DNA of 43,872 nucleotides from CAJKWP01 sp964554475 (GTDB lineage Bacteria; Bacillota; Clostridia; Christensenellales; UBA1242): positions 1 to 43,872 of the forward strand of contig CAZKOT010000007.1 of NCBI GenBank assembly GCA_964554475.1, written 5' to 3'. The translations under genes and the position numbers were made by a program. Below are positions 15,390-24,500 of this stretch, in pieces. The notes under the pieces are model-generated. The model worked only from the letters and a program-made list of their open reading frames with translations. It searched no databases and was not told the origin of the DNA. Position 1 is the first letter of the stretch. Every line of letters starts with the position of its first letter.

Positions 15390-15489
15390 NNNNNNNNNNN
15401 NNNNNNNNNNNNNNNNNNNNNNNNNNNNNNNNNNNNNNNNNNNNNNNNNNNNNNNNNNNNNNNNNNNNNNNNNNNNNNNNNNNNNNNNN
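15390..15489. other. Assembly gap of 100 N
   Basis: The run of exactly 100 N is a standard placeholder of unknown true length between the HIT gene and mgtE. The 15 bases before it resemble part of the structured element at 25076-25284 (see findings), so a repeat may have caused the break. Confidence 0.98.
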
Positions 15490-15492
15490 TTT

Positions 15493-15530
15493 AAGTGAAT
15501 AAGTTTTTAATTCGTATTCGCTTTTTTATT
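15493..15530 (+). terminator. Terminator-like hairpin after the gap
   Basis: AAGTGAATA (15493-15501) pairs with TATTCGCTT (15515-15523, one G-U pair), followed by TTTT and a T-rich tail on the + strand. It would end a + strand transcript coming out of the gap; on the minus strand, where it could serve mgtE, the same stem has a C-A mismatch. Confidence 0.55.
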
Positions 15531-15539
15531 TTCTATATT

Positions 15540-16877
15540 TTAAAATCCTAAAATTAATCTTGAAATTGAAAAGAAAATAACAACAACTAAACAGTCTAAT
15601 ATTGTTGTAATTAATGGTGTTGCCATAACAGCTGGGTCTAATTTTAATTTTTTTGCTAATAAGGGCATACTCATTCCAATTAAGTTTGAACATATAATTA
15701 TCAAAACCATTGTTATTGAAATTGACGCTGCTAAAAGAGGACGCCCGTATTGCAACCATACTCTAAAGAAATTTATTACTGATAAGATTAATCCAATTGA
15801 AAGCGAAACCCGAAGTTCTTTTAATAAAACTTTTATGTAATCTTTCATGGTTATTTCGCCAACTGCCATACCTCGAATCATTAGCGTTGAAGTCTGCGAG
15901 CCACAATTACCTGCCGTTCCCATTAAAAGAGGAAGAAATGCAATTAACACTAATTCTTGTGCTAGCATTGCTTCAAAACTTGAAATTAAAAGACCAGTTA
16001 CAATTGCTGAAAGCATTAAAACAATTAACCAAATAATACGATTTTTTGTGTGTTTTAATACATTTGTTTTTAAGTAACTTTCTTCACTAGGAAGTAAGGC
16101 TGCCATAGTTTCAAAGTGTTCTGTTGCTGTTTCTTCAACAACATCCAAAACATCATCTACGGTGATAATTCCAACCATACGATTATCCATATCAACAACA
16201 GGAAGACTTTCGAAGTCATATTTATAGAATATTTTTGAAACCTCTTGCTCGTGAACCCCTGTATTAACTAAAATAACGTTTTTTTCCATTATTTCACCAA
16301 TAGTTTGATTAGTTTCGGCAAGGATTAAATCTCTAATTGACAAAACACCAATCAATTTTCGTGTGTTGTCAATTACATAACAGGTGTTAATTGTTTCTTT
16401 GTCTGCTGCTAATTTTTTTAAACGCTTAAAACTTTCTTCAACAGTCATATATTCTCTTAAATCAAAAAACTCAGGAGTCATCAAACTTCCAGCAGTTTTT
16501 TCTTCATAACCTAAAAAATAATTAATTTCTTCCCTACGTTCAGGTTTAATTGATGCAAGTATTCGATTTACAACATTTGCGGGTAAAGTTTCAATAATGT
16601 CAATTGTGTCATCAAGGTAAAGGTCTTGCACAATTGAATTTATTTCTTTTTCAGAAATTGTTTCAATTATAAGCTGTTGTCCTTCAGGTTGCATATGAGA
16701 AAAAACTTCTGCCGCTGTGTCTTTCGGTAAAAGTCTAAAGGCTTTTAGGAGCATTTCTTGTTCTTTAATTTTGTCAAGTTCTTCGGCTATGTCAACTTCA
16801 TTTAAACCAATAAGATATTGTTTTAATTCAGTAAATTTTTTTTCGCCGATGAGTTCTGTTATTTTTTCGTTTGGCAT
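15540..16877 (-). CDS. mgtE: MgtE-type magnesium transporter
   Basis: MgtE is a dimeric Mg2+ channel gated by its cytosolic domains. The order is MgtE N-domain (residues 1-120), two CBS domains (with MTVEESFKRLKKLAADKETINTCYVIDNTRKLIGVLSIRDL and DFESLPVVDMDNRMVGIITVDDVLDVV), then five membrane segments. Conserved pore parts are GTAGNCGSQTSTLMIRG and DPAVMATPLITTILDCL, whose Asp is the expected Mg2+ ligand. The start MPNEKITELIGEK at 16877 has AAGGAG 7 bases upstream and is preferred over an in-frame TTG at 16913. Length is 445. Confidence 0.95.
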   Translation of the reverse strand: MPNEKITELIGEKKFTELKQYLIGLNEVDIAEELDKIKEQEMLLKAFRLLPKDTAAEVFSHMQPEGQQLIIETISEKEINSIVQDLYLDDTIDIIETLPANVVNRILASIKPERREEINYFLGYEEKTAGSLMTPEFFDLREYMTVEESFKRLKKLAADKETINTCYVIDNTRKLIGVLSIRDLILAETNQTIGEIMEKNVILVNTGVHEQEVSKIFYKYDFESLPVVDMDNRMVGIITVDDVLDVVEETATEHFETMAALLPSEESYLKTNVLKHTKNRIIWLIVLMLSAIVTGLLISSFEAMLAQELVLIAFLPLLMGTAGNCGSQTSTLMIRGMAVGEITMKDYIKVLLKELRVSLSIGLILSVINFFRVWLQYGRPLLAASISITMVLIIICSNLIGMSMPLLAKKLKLDPAVMATPLITTILDCLVVVIFFSISRLILGF

Positions 16878-16899
16878 CTCTTTCTCCTTACATAAATTA

Positions 16900-16936
16900 C
16901 AACATTTATGCAAGGATTATTTTGCATAAAATATTG
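16900..16936 (-). promoter_or_regulatory. Hairpin in the mgtE leader RNA
   Basis: On the minus strand TTTATGCAA (16922-16930) pairs perfectly with TTGCATAAA (16905-16913) around an 8-base loop. With one bulge the stem extends by five more pairs to 16936/16900. It starts on the base after the stop of the small leader ORF and ends 12 bases before the mgtE ribosome binding site. No T-tract follows, so it is not a terminator. Confidence 0.55.
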
Positions 16937-16978
16937 CTATTTATCACTTATTAAATTACAACTGGGTAATTCTTCCAT
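16937..16978 (-). CDS. Candidate leader peptide of mgtE (13 codons)
   Basis: On the minus strand an ATG at 16978 opens MEELPSCNLISDK and stops at TAG. An AAAGGAG lies 10 bases upstream, and the ORF lies between the mgtE promoter and the mgtE gene. The start EELP is acidic plus proline. In Enterobacteria, acidic/proline-rich starts such as MgtL destabilise ribosomes at low Mg2+ and so sense the ion. A similar role here is inference; the ORF is short enough to be chance. Confidence 0.35.
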   Translation of the reverse strand: MEELPSCNLISDK

Positions 16979-17024
16979 TTAATTTGCTCTCCTTTAAAAT
17001 GCAACCAAATTAAAATATATTATT

Positions 17025-17053
17025 ATTATAATATGTAAATTTTCAAATTACAA
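17025..17053 (-). promoter_or_regulatory. Promoter of the mgtE transcript
   Basis: Read on the minus strand: TTGTAA (17048-17053), a 17-base spacer and a perfect TATAAT (17025-17030). The predicted start near 17018 gives a leader of about 140 bases that holds the small ORF and the hairpin. No M-box (ykoK) Mg2+ riboswitch signature is seen in this leader. Confidence 0.6.
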
Positions 17054-17121
17054 GAAAAATTTTTTAATTTTTACATTTTTTTATAAAATATTTATTTGAA
17101 TATTTGTAAAAATATTTTACC

Positions 17122-17153
17122 AAAAAGAAGTGTTCTTTTATGAACACTTCTTT
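17122..17153 (-). terminator. Terminator of the coat-like gene
   Basis: A perfect 12-bp stem (AAAGAAGTGTTC at 17124-17135 with GAACACTTCTTT at 17142-17153, 6-base loop) is followed on the minus strand by TTTTT, 23 bases after the stop of the small Gly/Cys-rich gene. Confidence 0.8.
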
Positions 17154-17175
17154 AAAATGGTATTAGTTTGTAATT

Positions 17176-17403
17176 TTAGCATGGACGAGGTTTTGGTCCA
17201 CCTCCGCCACAAGGATTGCAGCATCCACAAATTGACATGAGAACGAAAATCCAAATTATTTTGCATATGTCAATTTCTTCAAAGTTTATGTTTTGTAGTA
17301 AAAAGAGTAGGAGTAATATTGTTAAGCAATCACAATCATCTCCGCCTCCGCCATGTTTGCCAAATCCTAAACCGCCCAAGTTAAATCCGCTGAAAAGTCC
17401 CAT
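17176..17403 (-). CDS. Small Gly/Cys-rich hydrophobic protein, spore-coat-like
   Basis: This 75-residue protein has three parts: a Gly-rich head (GLFSGFNLGGLGFGKHGGGG), a middle with DCDCLTILLLLFLLQ and a second hydrophobic run (IIWIFVLMSICGCC), and a Cys/Pro/Gly tail (CNPCGGGGPKPRPC). Seven Cys are present. A perfect AGGAGG lies 8 bases upstream of the ATG, and it has its own terminator, so it is very likely a real gene. Small Gly/Cys-rich hydrophobic proteins of this kind occur among Firmicutes spore coat proteins, but no named family was recognised. Confidence 0.65.
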   Translation of the reverse strand: MGLFSGFNLGGLGFGKHGGGGDDCDCLTILLLLFLLQNINFEEIDICKIIWIFVLMSICGCCNPCGGGGPKPRPC

Positions 17404-17668
17404 AGTTTTTCCTCCTTATAAATTTTTTAAACGAATATGTAATCCCTCGCTTTGTGAAATAAGTTTTTTTTACCGCTCGGGAATCGTTTTATCTTTTGTG
17501 CTTCGTCAAATTTCTCTTTGGTCTATTTCATAATACGTTGGATTTTTTAAATGTGTTACATATAATTTAAATTATAATTTTCTTCCCAATAAAGCAAAAA
17601 AAAGTTTTTCGAACTTATAACTAAATTAAACTTTTCTTAATGCAACTCAATTTTCAAACTCTATTAAA

Positions 17669-17697
17669 TTGCTGTTTTTTGTTTTTAGTGCTATAAT
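17669..17697 (+). promoter_or_regulatory. Promoter of hflX
   Basis: TTGCTG at 17669-17674, a 17-base spacer and TATAAT at 17692-17697. The remaining 17404-17668 stretch upstream is AT-rich and holds nothing else recognisable. Confidence 0.55.
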
Positions 17698-17724
17698 TTT
17701 ATTACAAAAAGAGAGGATAAGTTC

Positions 17725-18804
17725 ATGAGTAAAACATTCGATACAAAAAAAGAAAAAGAAAAAGCTTTTTTGTTTATTGTTGCTTTTTCTGGTAAGGATG
17801 ATATTGACGCTCAAAAAAATGAACTTAAGAGTTTAGCTGAAACTGCAGGCGCTGAAGTTGTTGGTTGGAATTATCAAATTTTAAAAGAATTTTCTCCTGC
17901 AACTTTAATAGGTAGCGGAAAAGTTGAAGAACTTAAACAAAAATTATTAGATTTGGCAGCTGACCTTTTGATTGTCGATTATGAATTAACAGGATCTCAA
18001 ACAAAAAATTTAAGTGATGCTTTAGGTGTTAGAGTAATTGACCGTATTACTTTAATTTTGGATATTTTTGCTTCACGAGCAACAACGAATGAGGGAAAAA
18101 TTCAGGTTGAATTAGCACAAGCAAAATATTTTCTTCCTCGTCTTTCTGCGCTTTCCGGAACTAGTGGACGATTTGGCTCAGGCGGAGTTGGAATGAGGGG
18201 ACCGGGAGAGACAAAACTTGAAACAAAACGACGCGTTCTTGAGCAAAGAATATTAATTCTTGAAAAAGAACTTTCACAGTTACATAAGCAAAGAGAAACA
18301 AAAAACAAGGGTCGAAAAGAGTCGAGTAAAACTAAAGTTGCAATTGTGGGTTACACAAATTCAGGAAAAAGCACACTTTTAAATTTAATTAGTAAGGCAA
18401 ATATTTATGCTGATAACAAACTTTTTGCAACGCTTGAAACAACAAGTCGTAGTGTTTGGCTTGATTTGGACAAGGAAATTATTCTAACTGATACTGTGGG
18501 ATTTATTAGTAAACTTCCACATACTTTAATTCATGCTTTTAAATCAACATTAGATGAAGCAATTGGTGCTGATATAATTTTACATGTTGTTGATGTTTCT
18601 AATAAAGATAGAGAAATACAAATGCAAGTTGCTTTAGATATTTTAAAAGAACTTGAAATAACAGCACCTATTATTACAGTTTATAACAAATGCGATAAAA
18701 TTCATGTTGTTCCAAAGTTGGATGAAATGAGTGTTTGTATTTCTGCAAAAGAAAATAAAGGCATTGATGAGTTGAAAAAAATGATTATGAGTTTAATGAA
18801 GTAA
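17725..18804 (+). CDS. hflX: Ribosome-associated GTPase HflX
   Basis: HflX binds the 50S subunit and splits stalled or stress-inactivated ribosomes. The N-terminal HflX domain has SLAETAGAEVVGWNYQ, PATLIGSGKVEEL and the glycine-rich SGTSGRFGSGGVGMRGPGETKLE linker. The GTPase domain has G1 GYTNSGKST, G3 DTVGF (with the switch FISKLPHTLIHAFKSTL) and G4 NKCD. At 359 residues it is at the short end and lacks most of the C-terminal extension of E. coli HflX. GAGAGGA precedes the ATG. Confidence 0.95.
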   Translation: MSKTFDTKKEKEKAFLFIVAFSGKDDIDAQKNELKSLAETAGAEVVGWNYQILKEFSPATLIGSGKVEELKQKLLDLAADLLIVDYELTGSQTKNLSDALGVRVIDRITLILDIFASRATTNEGKIQVELAQAKYFLPRLSALSGTSGRFGSGGVGMRGPGETKLETKRRVLEQRILILEKELSQLHKQRETKNKGRKESSKTKVAIVGYTNSGKSTLLNLISKANIYADNKLFATLETTSRSVWLDLDKEIILTDTVGFISKLPHTLIHAFKSTLDEAIGADIILHVVDVSNKDREIQMQVALDILKELEITAPIITVYNKCDKIHVVPKLDEMSVCISAKENKGIDELKKMIMSLMK

Positions 18805-18840
18805 TCATGCTCATTAATTAGTTTTCGTTTTATTGCAATT

Positions 18841-19512
18841 TTAACCTTTGGCTAAAATTGCATTTGTCATTGTGTCAATTACAATATAGTCTTGATCTCC
18901 ATTTTGACCAACAATCGAAAAATGCCAAAAAAAGATTCCTTTGTTTTGAAGAGGATTATTTAAAATTTTTAGAAAACATTCACCTTGAAATTGTCCGCTA
19001 ACACTCATTTTTTCAATTTCGTCTACTAAGTTTTCGATTGCCAAATTAATTGCTTTTTCGTAGTTGGTTGCAAATTCATCACTAATACAAGTTAAATTAA
19101 TTGTTTCTTCATTTAAAGTTAGAATGATTTCAGAACCACTTTCAATTGGAATTTGAAGGTCAGTCATATAATTTCCTCTAAAAACATTTTTTTCCAAAGT
19201 ACCTGAAAATGTTTGGTCATTAATATTAATTGTAAAATTAAAATTTTCTTCAGTTTTGTTTTCAAAAAATGTTACGCAAATAACAGAAAAAATAACCTTA
19301 TTATTTGAAAATCCGTCTCGCTCATATGGTTCTTCTCGCTCTCCAACCGTTAAGGTAAGATAAAAATTGCTACCTTCCCCACTATAAAGTTCTCTTGATT
19401 CTTCGGAAATTTTTTGCCAAATCTTTTCATTTAAATTTAAAGAGCATGCAACAAAAATTATTACCACCGCGAGTAACAAAAGCGGAATTAAATAAATTAA
19501 TTTCTTTTTCAT
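18841..19512 (-). CDS. Putative lipoprotein of unknown function
   Basis: This 223-residue protein starts MKKKLIYLIPLLLLAVVIIFVACS: a basic start, a hydrophobic stretch and a lipobox-like FVAC, so lipid attachment at that Cys is likely. The rest is soluble and beta-rich looking (NFTININDQTFSGTLEKNVF, then SGSEIILTLNEETINLTC), with a C-terminal part rich in aromatic residues (GIFFWHFSIVGQNGDQDYIVIDT). No family was recognised. It converges with hflX over 36 bases. Confidence 0.7.
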   Translation of the reverse strand: MKKKLIYLIPLLLLAVVIIFVACSLNLNEKIWQKISEESRELYSGEGSNFYLTLTVGEREEPYERDGFSNNKVIFSVICVTFFENKTEENFNFTININDQTFSGTLEKNVFRGNYMTDLQIPIESGSEIILTLNEETINLTCISDEFATNYEKAINLAIENLVDEIEKMSVSGQFQGECFLKILNNPLQNKGIFFWHFSIVGQNGDQDYIVIDTMTNAILAKG

Positions 19513-19580
19513 ATTGTATTTTTATTCATTTAATAAAATATGTATGACAAAAAAGTAAAATATTAAAAAAGTGGTACACC

Positions 19581-19608
19581 TTGACATATAGAATTTTTTT
19601 GATATAAT
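19581..19608 (+). promoter_or_regulatory. Consensus sigma-A promoter
   Basis: Perfect TTGACA at 19581-19586, a 16-base spacer and perfect TATAAT at 19603-19608. It drives the unknown gene at 19649, which suggests strong vegetative expression. Confidence 0.8.
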
Positions 19609-19648
19609 TAAAAAATATATTGTAAATGTACAAAAATAGGAGAAAAAT

Positions 19649-20092
19649 ATGAACGGATTTTTTTATGAATTAAGAGTAGAACTTGCAAAGTTAATTTTTC
19701 AAAACTTAAATGAAAATTCAAAAATTGAATTTGTTAAAGAAAGTGAGGTTTTAAATAGCAATTCTAATGAAATTGTTTGTGTCGTAACAAATTTTGACAA
19801 TGAAGGGCAAAAAACGAATAAACAAATTTTAAAGTATAATCCAAATTTTGTTTTGGGATTAAATGAAAAAGAAATGATTCTGTTTCGTGAACATCCAAAA
19901 GACTACAATTTTAAAAAAGCAGAAAAAGAAGCGGCAAAAAAAATTGTGAGAATTTTTAATGAAGTTAGAGAACCTTTAGATTTAAGTCTTGAAGCAATGA
20001 AAGAAAAATTATCAAAAGAAGCAGTAATAGAACTTAAAAAAGCATGTTTCGCAATACAAGGAATTGAATTTGATGAAATAATAATGGAGTAA
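19649..20092 (+). CDS. Hypothetical protein, 147 residues
   Basis: No family was recognised. The protein is soluble, Lys/Glu/Asn-rich and lacks a signal peptide. The first half (ELRVELAKLIFQNLNENSKIEFV) looks helical then beta-like; the second half (HPKDYNFKKAEKEAAKKIVRIF) is helical. TAGGAG lies 7 bases before the ATG, a consensus promoter lies upstream and a terminator downstream, so it is a genuine single-gene unit. Confidence 0.75.
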   Translation: MNGFFYELRVELAKLIFQNLNENSKIEFVKESEVLNSNSNEIVCVVTNFDNEGQKTNKQILKYNPNFVLGLNEKEMILFREHPKDYNFKKAEKEAAKKIVRIFNEVREPLDLSLEAMKEKLSKEAVIELKKACFAIQGIEFDEIIME

Positions 20093-20127
20093 ACTATATA
20101 AATCAAATTATAAATACATTAATAAAT

Positions 20128-20150
20128 CCCTCTTCAAGAGGGCTTTTTTA
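20128..20150 (+). terminator. Terminator of the 147-residue gene
   Basis: CCCTC (20128-20132) and GAGGG (20138-20142) form a GC-rich stem around TTCAA, followed by C and six T. It lies 35 bases after the stop. Confidence 0.85.
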
Positions 20151-20161
20151 TCTTCTTTTTC

Positions 20162-20191
20162 TTGACCTAAATTAAGATTTTTTGCTAATAT
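20162..20191 (+). promoter_or_regulatory. Possible promoter of the aldolase gene
   Basis: TTGACC at 20162-20167, an 18-base spacer and TAATAT at 20186-20191, 46 bases before the coding start. The -10 is imperfect. Confidence 0.45.
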
Positions 20192-20236
20192 GATTTAAAA
20201 TAAGAATTTATAATTCAAAATTTTTTTGGAGTCATA

Positions 20237-21136
20237 ATGATAAGACAAGAATTTGAAAAGGCACTAAAGGGCGGGTATGCAATTGGAGCATTCAATTTTG
20301 CCTCACTTGAAATGTTAAAGTCAATTGTAAATGCAAGTGAAGAAAAAAAAGCACCTGTTTTGGCATGTGCAAGTGAGGGAGCAATAAAGTATATTGGCGA
20401 AGACTTTTTGCATGGCATGATAGATTCAGTCAGGAAAAACCCAAATAATAAAGTTTTTTTTCATCTTGATCATGGCAAAAGTTTTGAACTATGTAAAATT
20501 GCAGTTGATATGGGATTTGATTCAGTTATGATTGATGGAAGTTCGCTTCCGTTTGCAGAAAATGTAAAATTGACAAAACAAGTTGTTGATTATGCCCACT
20601 CAAAAGGGATTTTTGTTGAGGGAGAAATTGGTGTTTTGGCAGGAATTGAAGAAAATGTTTCATCTAAAAAAAGCATTTGTACTAATCCTTTAGAGGCAAA
20701 GGATTTTGTTTTGAAAACAAATGTTGACATGCTTGCGGTTGCAATCGGGACCAGTCATGGAGCATATAAATTTCCTGGTGAAGCAAAATTAAATTTTGAA
20801 ATTTTAAAACAAATTGAAAAACTAATGCCAAATTTACCTCTTGTTTTACATGGTGCTTCATCTGTTTATGAAGAGGATGTCAAAAAATTCAATAAATACG
20901 GTGGGACTTTAAAAAATACAAAGGGAGTCCCTGATGAAATTTTGAAAAGAGTTTGCATGACAACTAACGTTTGTAAAATTAACACTGATACGGATTTAAG
21001 AATTGCTTATTTAAGTGAAGTGCGAAAAAATTTGTTTGAAAATACCGAGGAAATTGATATAAGAAAAATTAATAAGTCAGCAATAACTAAAATTACTGAA
21101 TTAGTTAAAAAGAAAATTGAGTTGTTCGGAATTTAA
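20237..21136 (+). CDS. fba: Class II fructose-bisphosphate aldolase
   Basis: This enzyme splits fructose 1,6-bisphosphate to DHAP and glyceraldehyde 3-phosphate in glycolysis. The 299-residue protein shows YAIGAFNFASLEML, the zinc-site HLDHGKS, VEGEIGVLAG, AIGTSHGAYKF and LHGASS, which hold the metal His residues and phosphate-binding Ser/Gly. These mark the class II (FbaA/GatY-like) family. TTTTGGAG upstream supports the ATG. The tagatose-bisphosphate aldolase subfamily is an alternative but less likely given the lone context. Confidence 0.92.
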   Translation: MIRQEFEKALKGGYAIGAFNFASLEMLKSIVNASEEKKAPVLACASEGAIKYIGEDFLHGMIDSVRKNPNNKVFFHLDHGKSFELCKIAVDMGFDSVMIDGSSLPFAENVKLTKQVVDYAHSKGIFVEGEIGVLAGIEENVSSKKSICTNPLEAKDFVLKTNVDMLAVAIGTSHGAYKFPGEAKLNFEILKQIEKLMPNLPLVLHGASSVYEEDVKKFNKYGGTLKNTKGVPDEILKRVCMTTNVCKINTDTDLRIAYLSEVRKNLFENTEEIDIRKINKSAITKITELVKKKIELFGI

Positions 21137-21502
21137 ATGCCTTTTTTAAGTTTATGTTTATTTTTTTTTAAAAATAGACAAAAAAGCAGATTTTTTGCCG
21201 TCATATTTTTTCTTAATAGTTACAATCTAAAATTGCTACTCGTTAGATTTTTATAATTTGTTAGTTTTATTGTTTGTTTTGAATTTTCGTTTTAAAACTT
21301 CATGAACACCAAAAAATTGTTTTAACAAATACTAGTAAATTTTACGCTCGGGTTGCCTCATACTTGTTTTATACAAAATTTTTTTTCAAAAAAATCTTGT
21401 TTTGCGAAAACCCAAAATCGTTTTATTTGTTGACAAAAAACACGTGATAGTTTAAACTTTGCTTATATTTATTTATTTTTACCTTTGTAGGAGTTTTCAA
21501 TA
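21137..21502. other. 366-base AT-rich spacer
   Basis: It holds many A and T runs, a weak imperfect inverted repeat around GACAAAAAAGCAG...TTTTTTGCCGTC (21178-21204) that may end the aldolase transcript, and a promoter for the surface protein. No ORF with a ribosome binding site is seen. Confidence 0.6.
21430..21458 (+). promoter_or_regulatory. Promoter of the surface protein gene
   Basis: Perfect TTGACA at 21430-21435, a 17-base spacer and TAAACT at 21453-21458. The same TTGACA/TAAACT combination occurs before the gene at 36141. Confidence 0.6.
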
Positions 21503-24500
21503 ATGAAAAAATTAAAGATTTTATTTTTAGCAATTGCATTTATACTATGTTTTTCTTATGCAGTTCCTTTATTTAGTGGATTTAAAAATATTACTAGTGC
21601 AACACCTGAAACTTCTGGTTTTTCTTATATTCAGGTTGAAAATTTTGTTGATGAGGCAAATGTTGGTGGAAGTTACTATATTCGTGCCAACAACCCGTTA
21701 AGTCAAACAGACATCCCTCATGCAACACTGGTTACAGTTGGTACTGGTGAGGATGATACAAAGATCAAAATAGAAGTTAAAAGTCCGTTTGGTGAATCAT
21801 TGGGTACTTTATATTATGATAATGGTACTTCAGCTTACGTTAATACAGGAAATGTTTTGCATGATGTCGACGGTTACTATGTTAATGTTAACACGGTTGG
21901 TAGTTATCAACTGATTTATTCATATACTGATACAGGTATGGGACTTGTTTCTCAACCACTTTATTTTACTGCAAAAGAAGGGATGTATTATTTTGAATTT
22001 GAAAAAAACTTATCACAAATCATTCCTGCCTATATTGACACCGATACTTCTTCTGAAAGCAGAAAAATTATTTTACCTAATCCTTATGTAAAAAACGAGG
22101 ACGGAACAGAGGCAGTAAATCCCGAAGATGTTGACTATTTTGATTTTGTTGAAGTAAGAGTTTTTCGTTCATATGGAAACCCTGCCACAATAGAAGAAAT
22201 TGTTGATCCGGATTTAGTAATAGTTGAAGGACATTATGAATTTACTGTTGATGAAGCGGGTAGTTGGACAATTGAATATAGATACATGTCAGGTAGTAGA
22301 ATTTTGGAAACAACAACAAAAACTATAATGGCAGGTGCCGACTATGTTACTGACTATGAACTTTCTTTTGTTTATGATTCAACACCTCCAGCTACTGCAA
22401 TAACAGGAGTTTCTGTTACTCTTCCTACAGTTTCTGGGAAAGACGAAAATGGAAATCCGGTTGAAATTTATTATGAAATCAGTGCACAAAAAATTAATTA
22501 TAATCCCGAAACCGGTTTGCCTGAAAGTCCCACGCCTGTAAATTCCTCTGCTTTTGATGGTAATGAATTCACTCCACCTGAAGACGGAGATTATATTATT
22601 ACTTACACAGTTAACGATTTCTACGGGCATACAAAAAGTGCAAACTTTCCTATAGATGATGTTGTGGACACAAAAGTTCCGGTTGCTAGATTGGTTAATC
22701 CTTATGATATTTCCCCCGCATTAGTTATACCTCCTGAAGACGAAGATGCAAGTTATGATTTACCGTCAAAATGGGGTACTAGTAATATTATTCTTCCAGC
22801 AATTTGGGCAGATGATAATGTTTCAATTACACTTGATTCAAATCCGACTGATGAAATTTATGATGGTTTAATTTTAACAAGAAAAATTGTTCGTACAAAT
22901 GGGACTGTTATTTATGAAGGAACATCAAATCCTAACAAACAACTTGTTTTTAATTTAGATGGACTTACACTTAATGAAGGACAAGTTGAAGTAACTTCAG
23001 AAGATTTAGAAGAAGGAGTTAGTTTTAATGCAGGAACTTATAATGTTACCTATATTGCAAAAGATGCCGCAGGAAATATTTCACAATCAGTAACATACAG
23101 ATTGGTTTTAGAACAAGGATATGTTGATAGTATTGACCCGGTTGTAAGTTGGAGCACTGCCGAACCTCTTCCTTCTCAAATAATACCGGGCGATAAAATT
23201 CATTTTCTTTCTCCGACAGCAACCGATGTTCATGAAAGAAATAGAATTGTTGTTTCACATCGTTTTGGAACAACGGGTGATTGGGAAATTTTAGTACTAG
23301 AAAATGGTGCATATGAAATTGAAATTGAAGAAAATACAATCGAAACAGAGCTTCAAATTAAAGCGACAGCAACCGATGCTCATGGAAACATAGGAGAAAT
23401 TACCAAAATTATTGAAATAATTAATATTGATGATTCTGAACCGACAACAATTTTTTCATATGATGATGATCCTATTGTTGGATATGTTCCTGACGGAGAA
23501 GACCCCGGTGAAGATCCAGATCCTGTTTACAATAACTATACACAAGGTCAAGAAATAACCCTTCCGACAATGGTTTACGAAGATGATTTTATTTCTTTTG
23601 TTAATGTTGAATATTTTGTTACTTCGGGCGAAATTGAATTTGCTGTTAATGGAATGACTTATGGTGATATTTATCCTTGGAGTGATCAACTAACAATTTC
23701 AAGTGCAAAATTCTATGCATCTGTTGCAGGAGATTATATTATTGCAATTGTTTCAAAAGATATAGACAATAATCACACAATATTTTTCCACAAAATAAAC
23801 ATCACACCTTTTGCCGAAACACCTGAGATTGGTTTTGCTTCCTTACCGAGTTCAATTAATGGTGGCACGGTTGAATTAGGTCAAACAATTACCCTTCCTG
23901 TTGCCACAATTACGGGCGCAGAAGGAAATATTACTTGGTATAATATTCGTGTTATAGGTTCGGGTGCCACAGCAAGTAAAGAATTTGGTTTTAATGCTAC
24001 CAAAGTTGGAACCTATCAAATTGAATATTACGGTGCTGTTTGGATTGATTTCTTAAATGGAGTATATGATTCTGACGAGGTTATTATTGAAGACTATAAT
24101 GAAAATTCAATCTATGAATTAGGCTTGGCCGAACCGTTTGAAGATACACTTATTGTTAATGGTGTTTACGATGAAGGAGAACCTTTTACAGATTGGAATG
24201 GAAATTCAGTATACGATGCTGACCTAGACGAATTTATAGATGGAAATGGGATTGTTGATTCAAATGATACAAAAGTAACTGATTCAGATATTTCAAAAAT
24301 TTTTACAATTGAAGTTGTGGACACAACAAAACCTGTAATTTCAATTCATGATTATGTACAACCGATTGTTGCAGTTGGTTATGAATTGGACATTCCTCAA
24401 TTTTCAGCTACTGACTTAAGTGAGATTGATGAGGATAATTCAAAAGTTGTGCTTTCAAGCAAATCATTCGGGACTAGAACAATTAAATACGGAGATATTG

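Noticed and set aside
15269..15502. ORF crossing the first N gap
   Set aside because: It is in the wrong frame of the HIT gene and consists mostly of unknown bases.
16878..16913. Longer mgtE start at an in-frame TTG (16913)
   Set aside because: It lies inside the leader hairpin; the ATG at 16877 has AAGGAG at the right distance.
16878..17020. M-box (ykoK) magnesium riboswitch before mgtE
   Set aside because: None of the conserved M-box sequence blocks is visible.
23046..23339. Minus-strand ORFs opposite the large surface protein
   Set aside because: Chance open frames in AT-rich coding sequence, without start signals.
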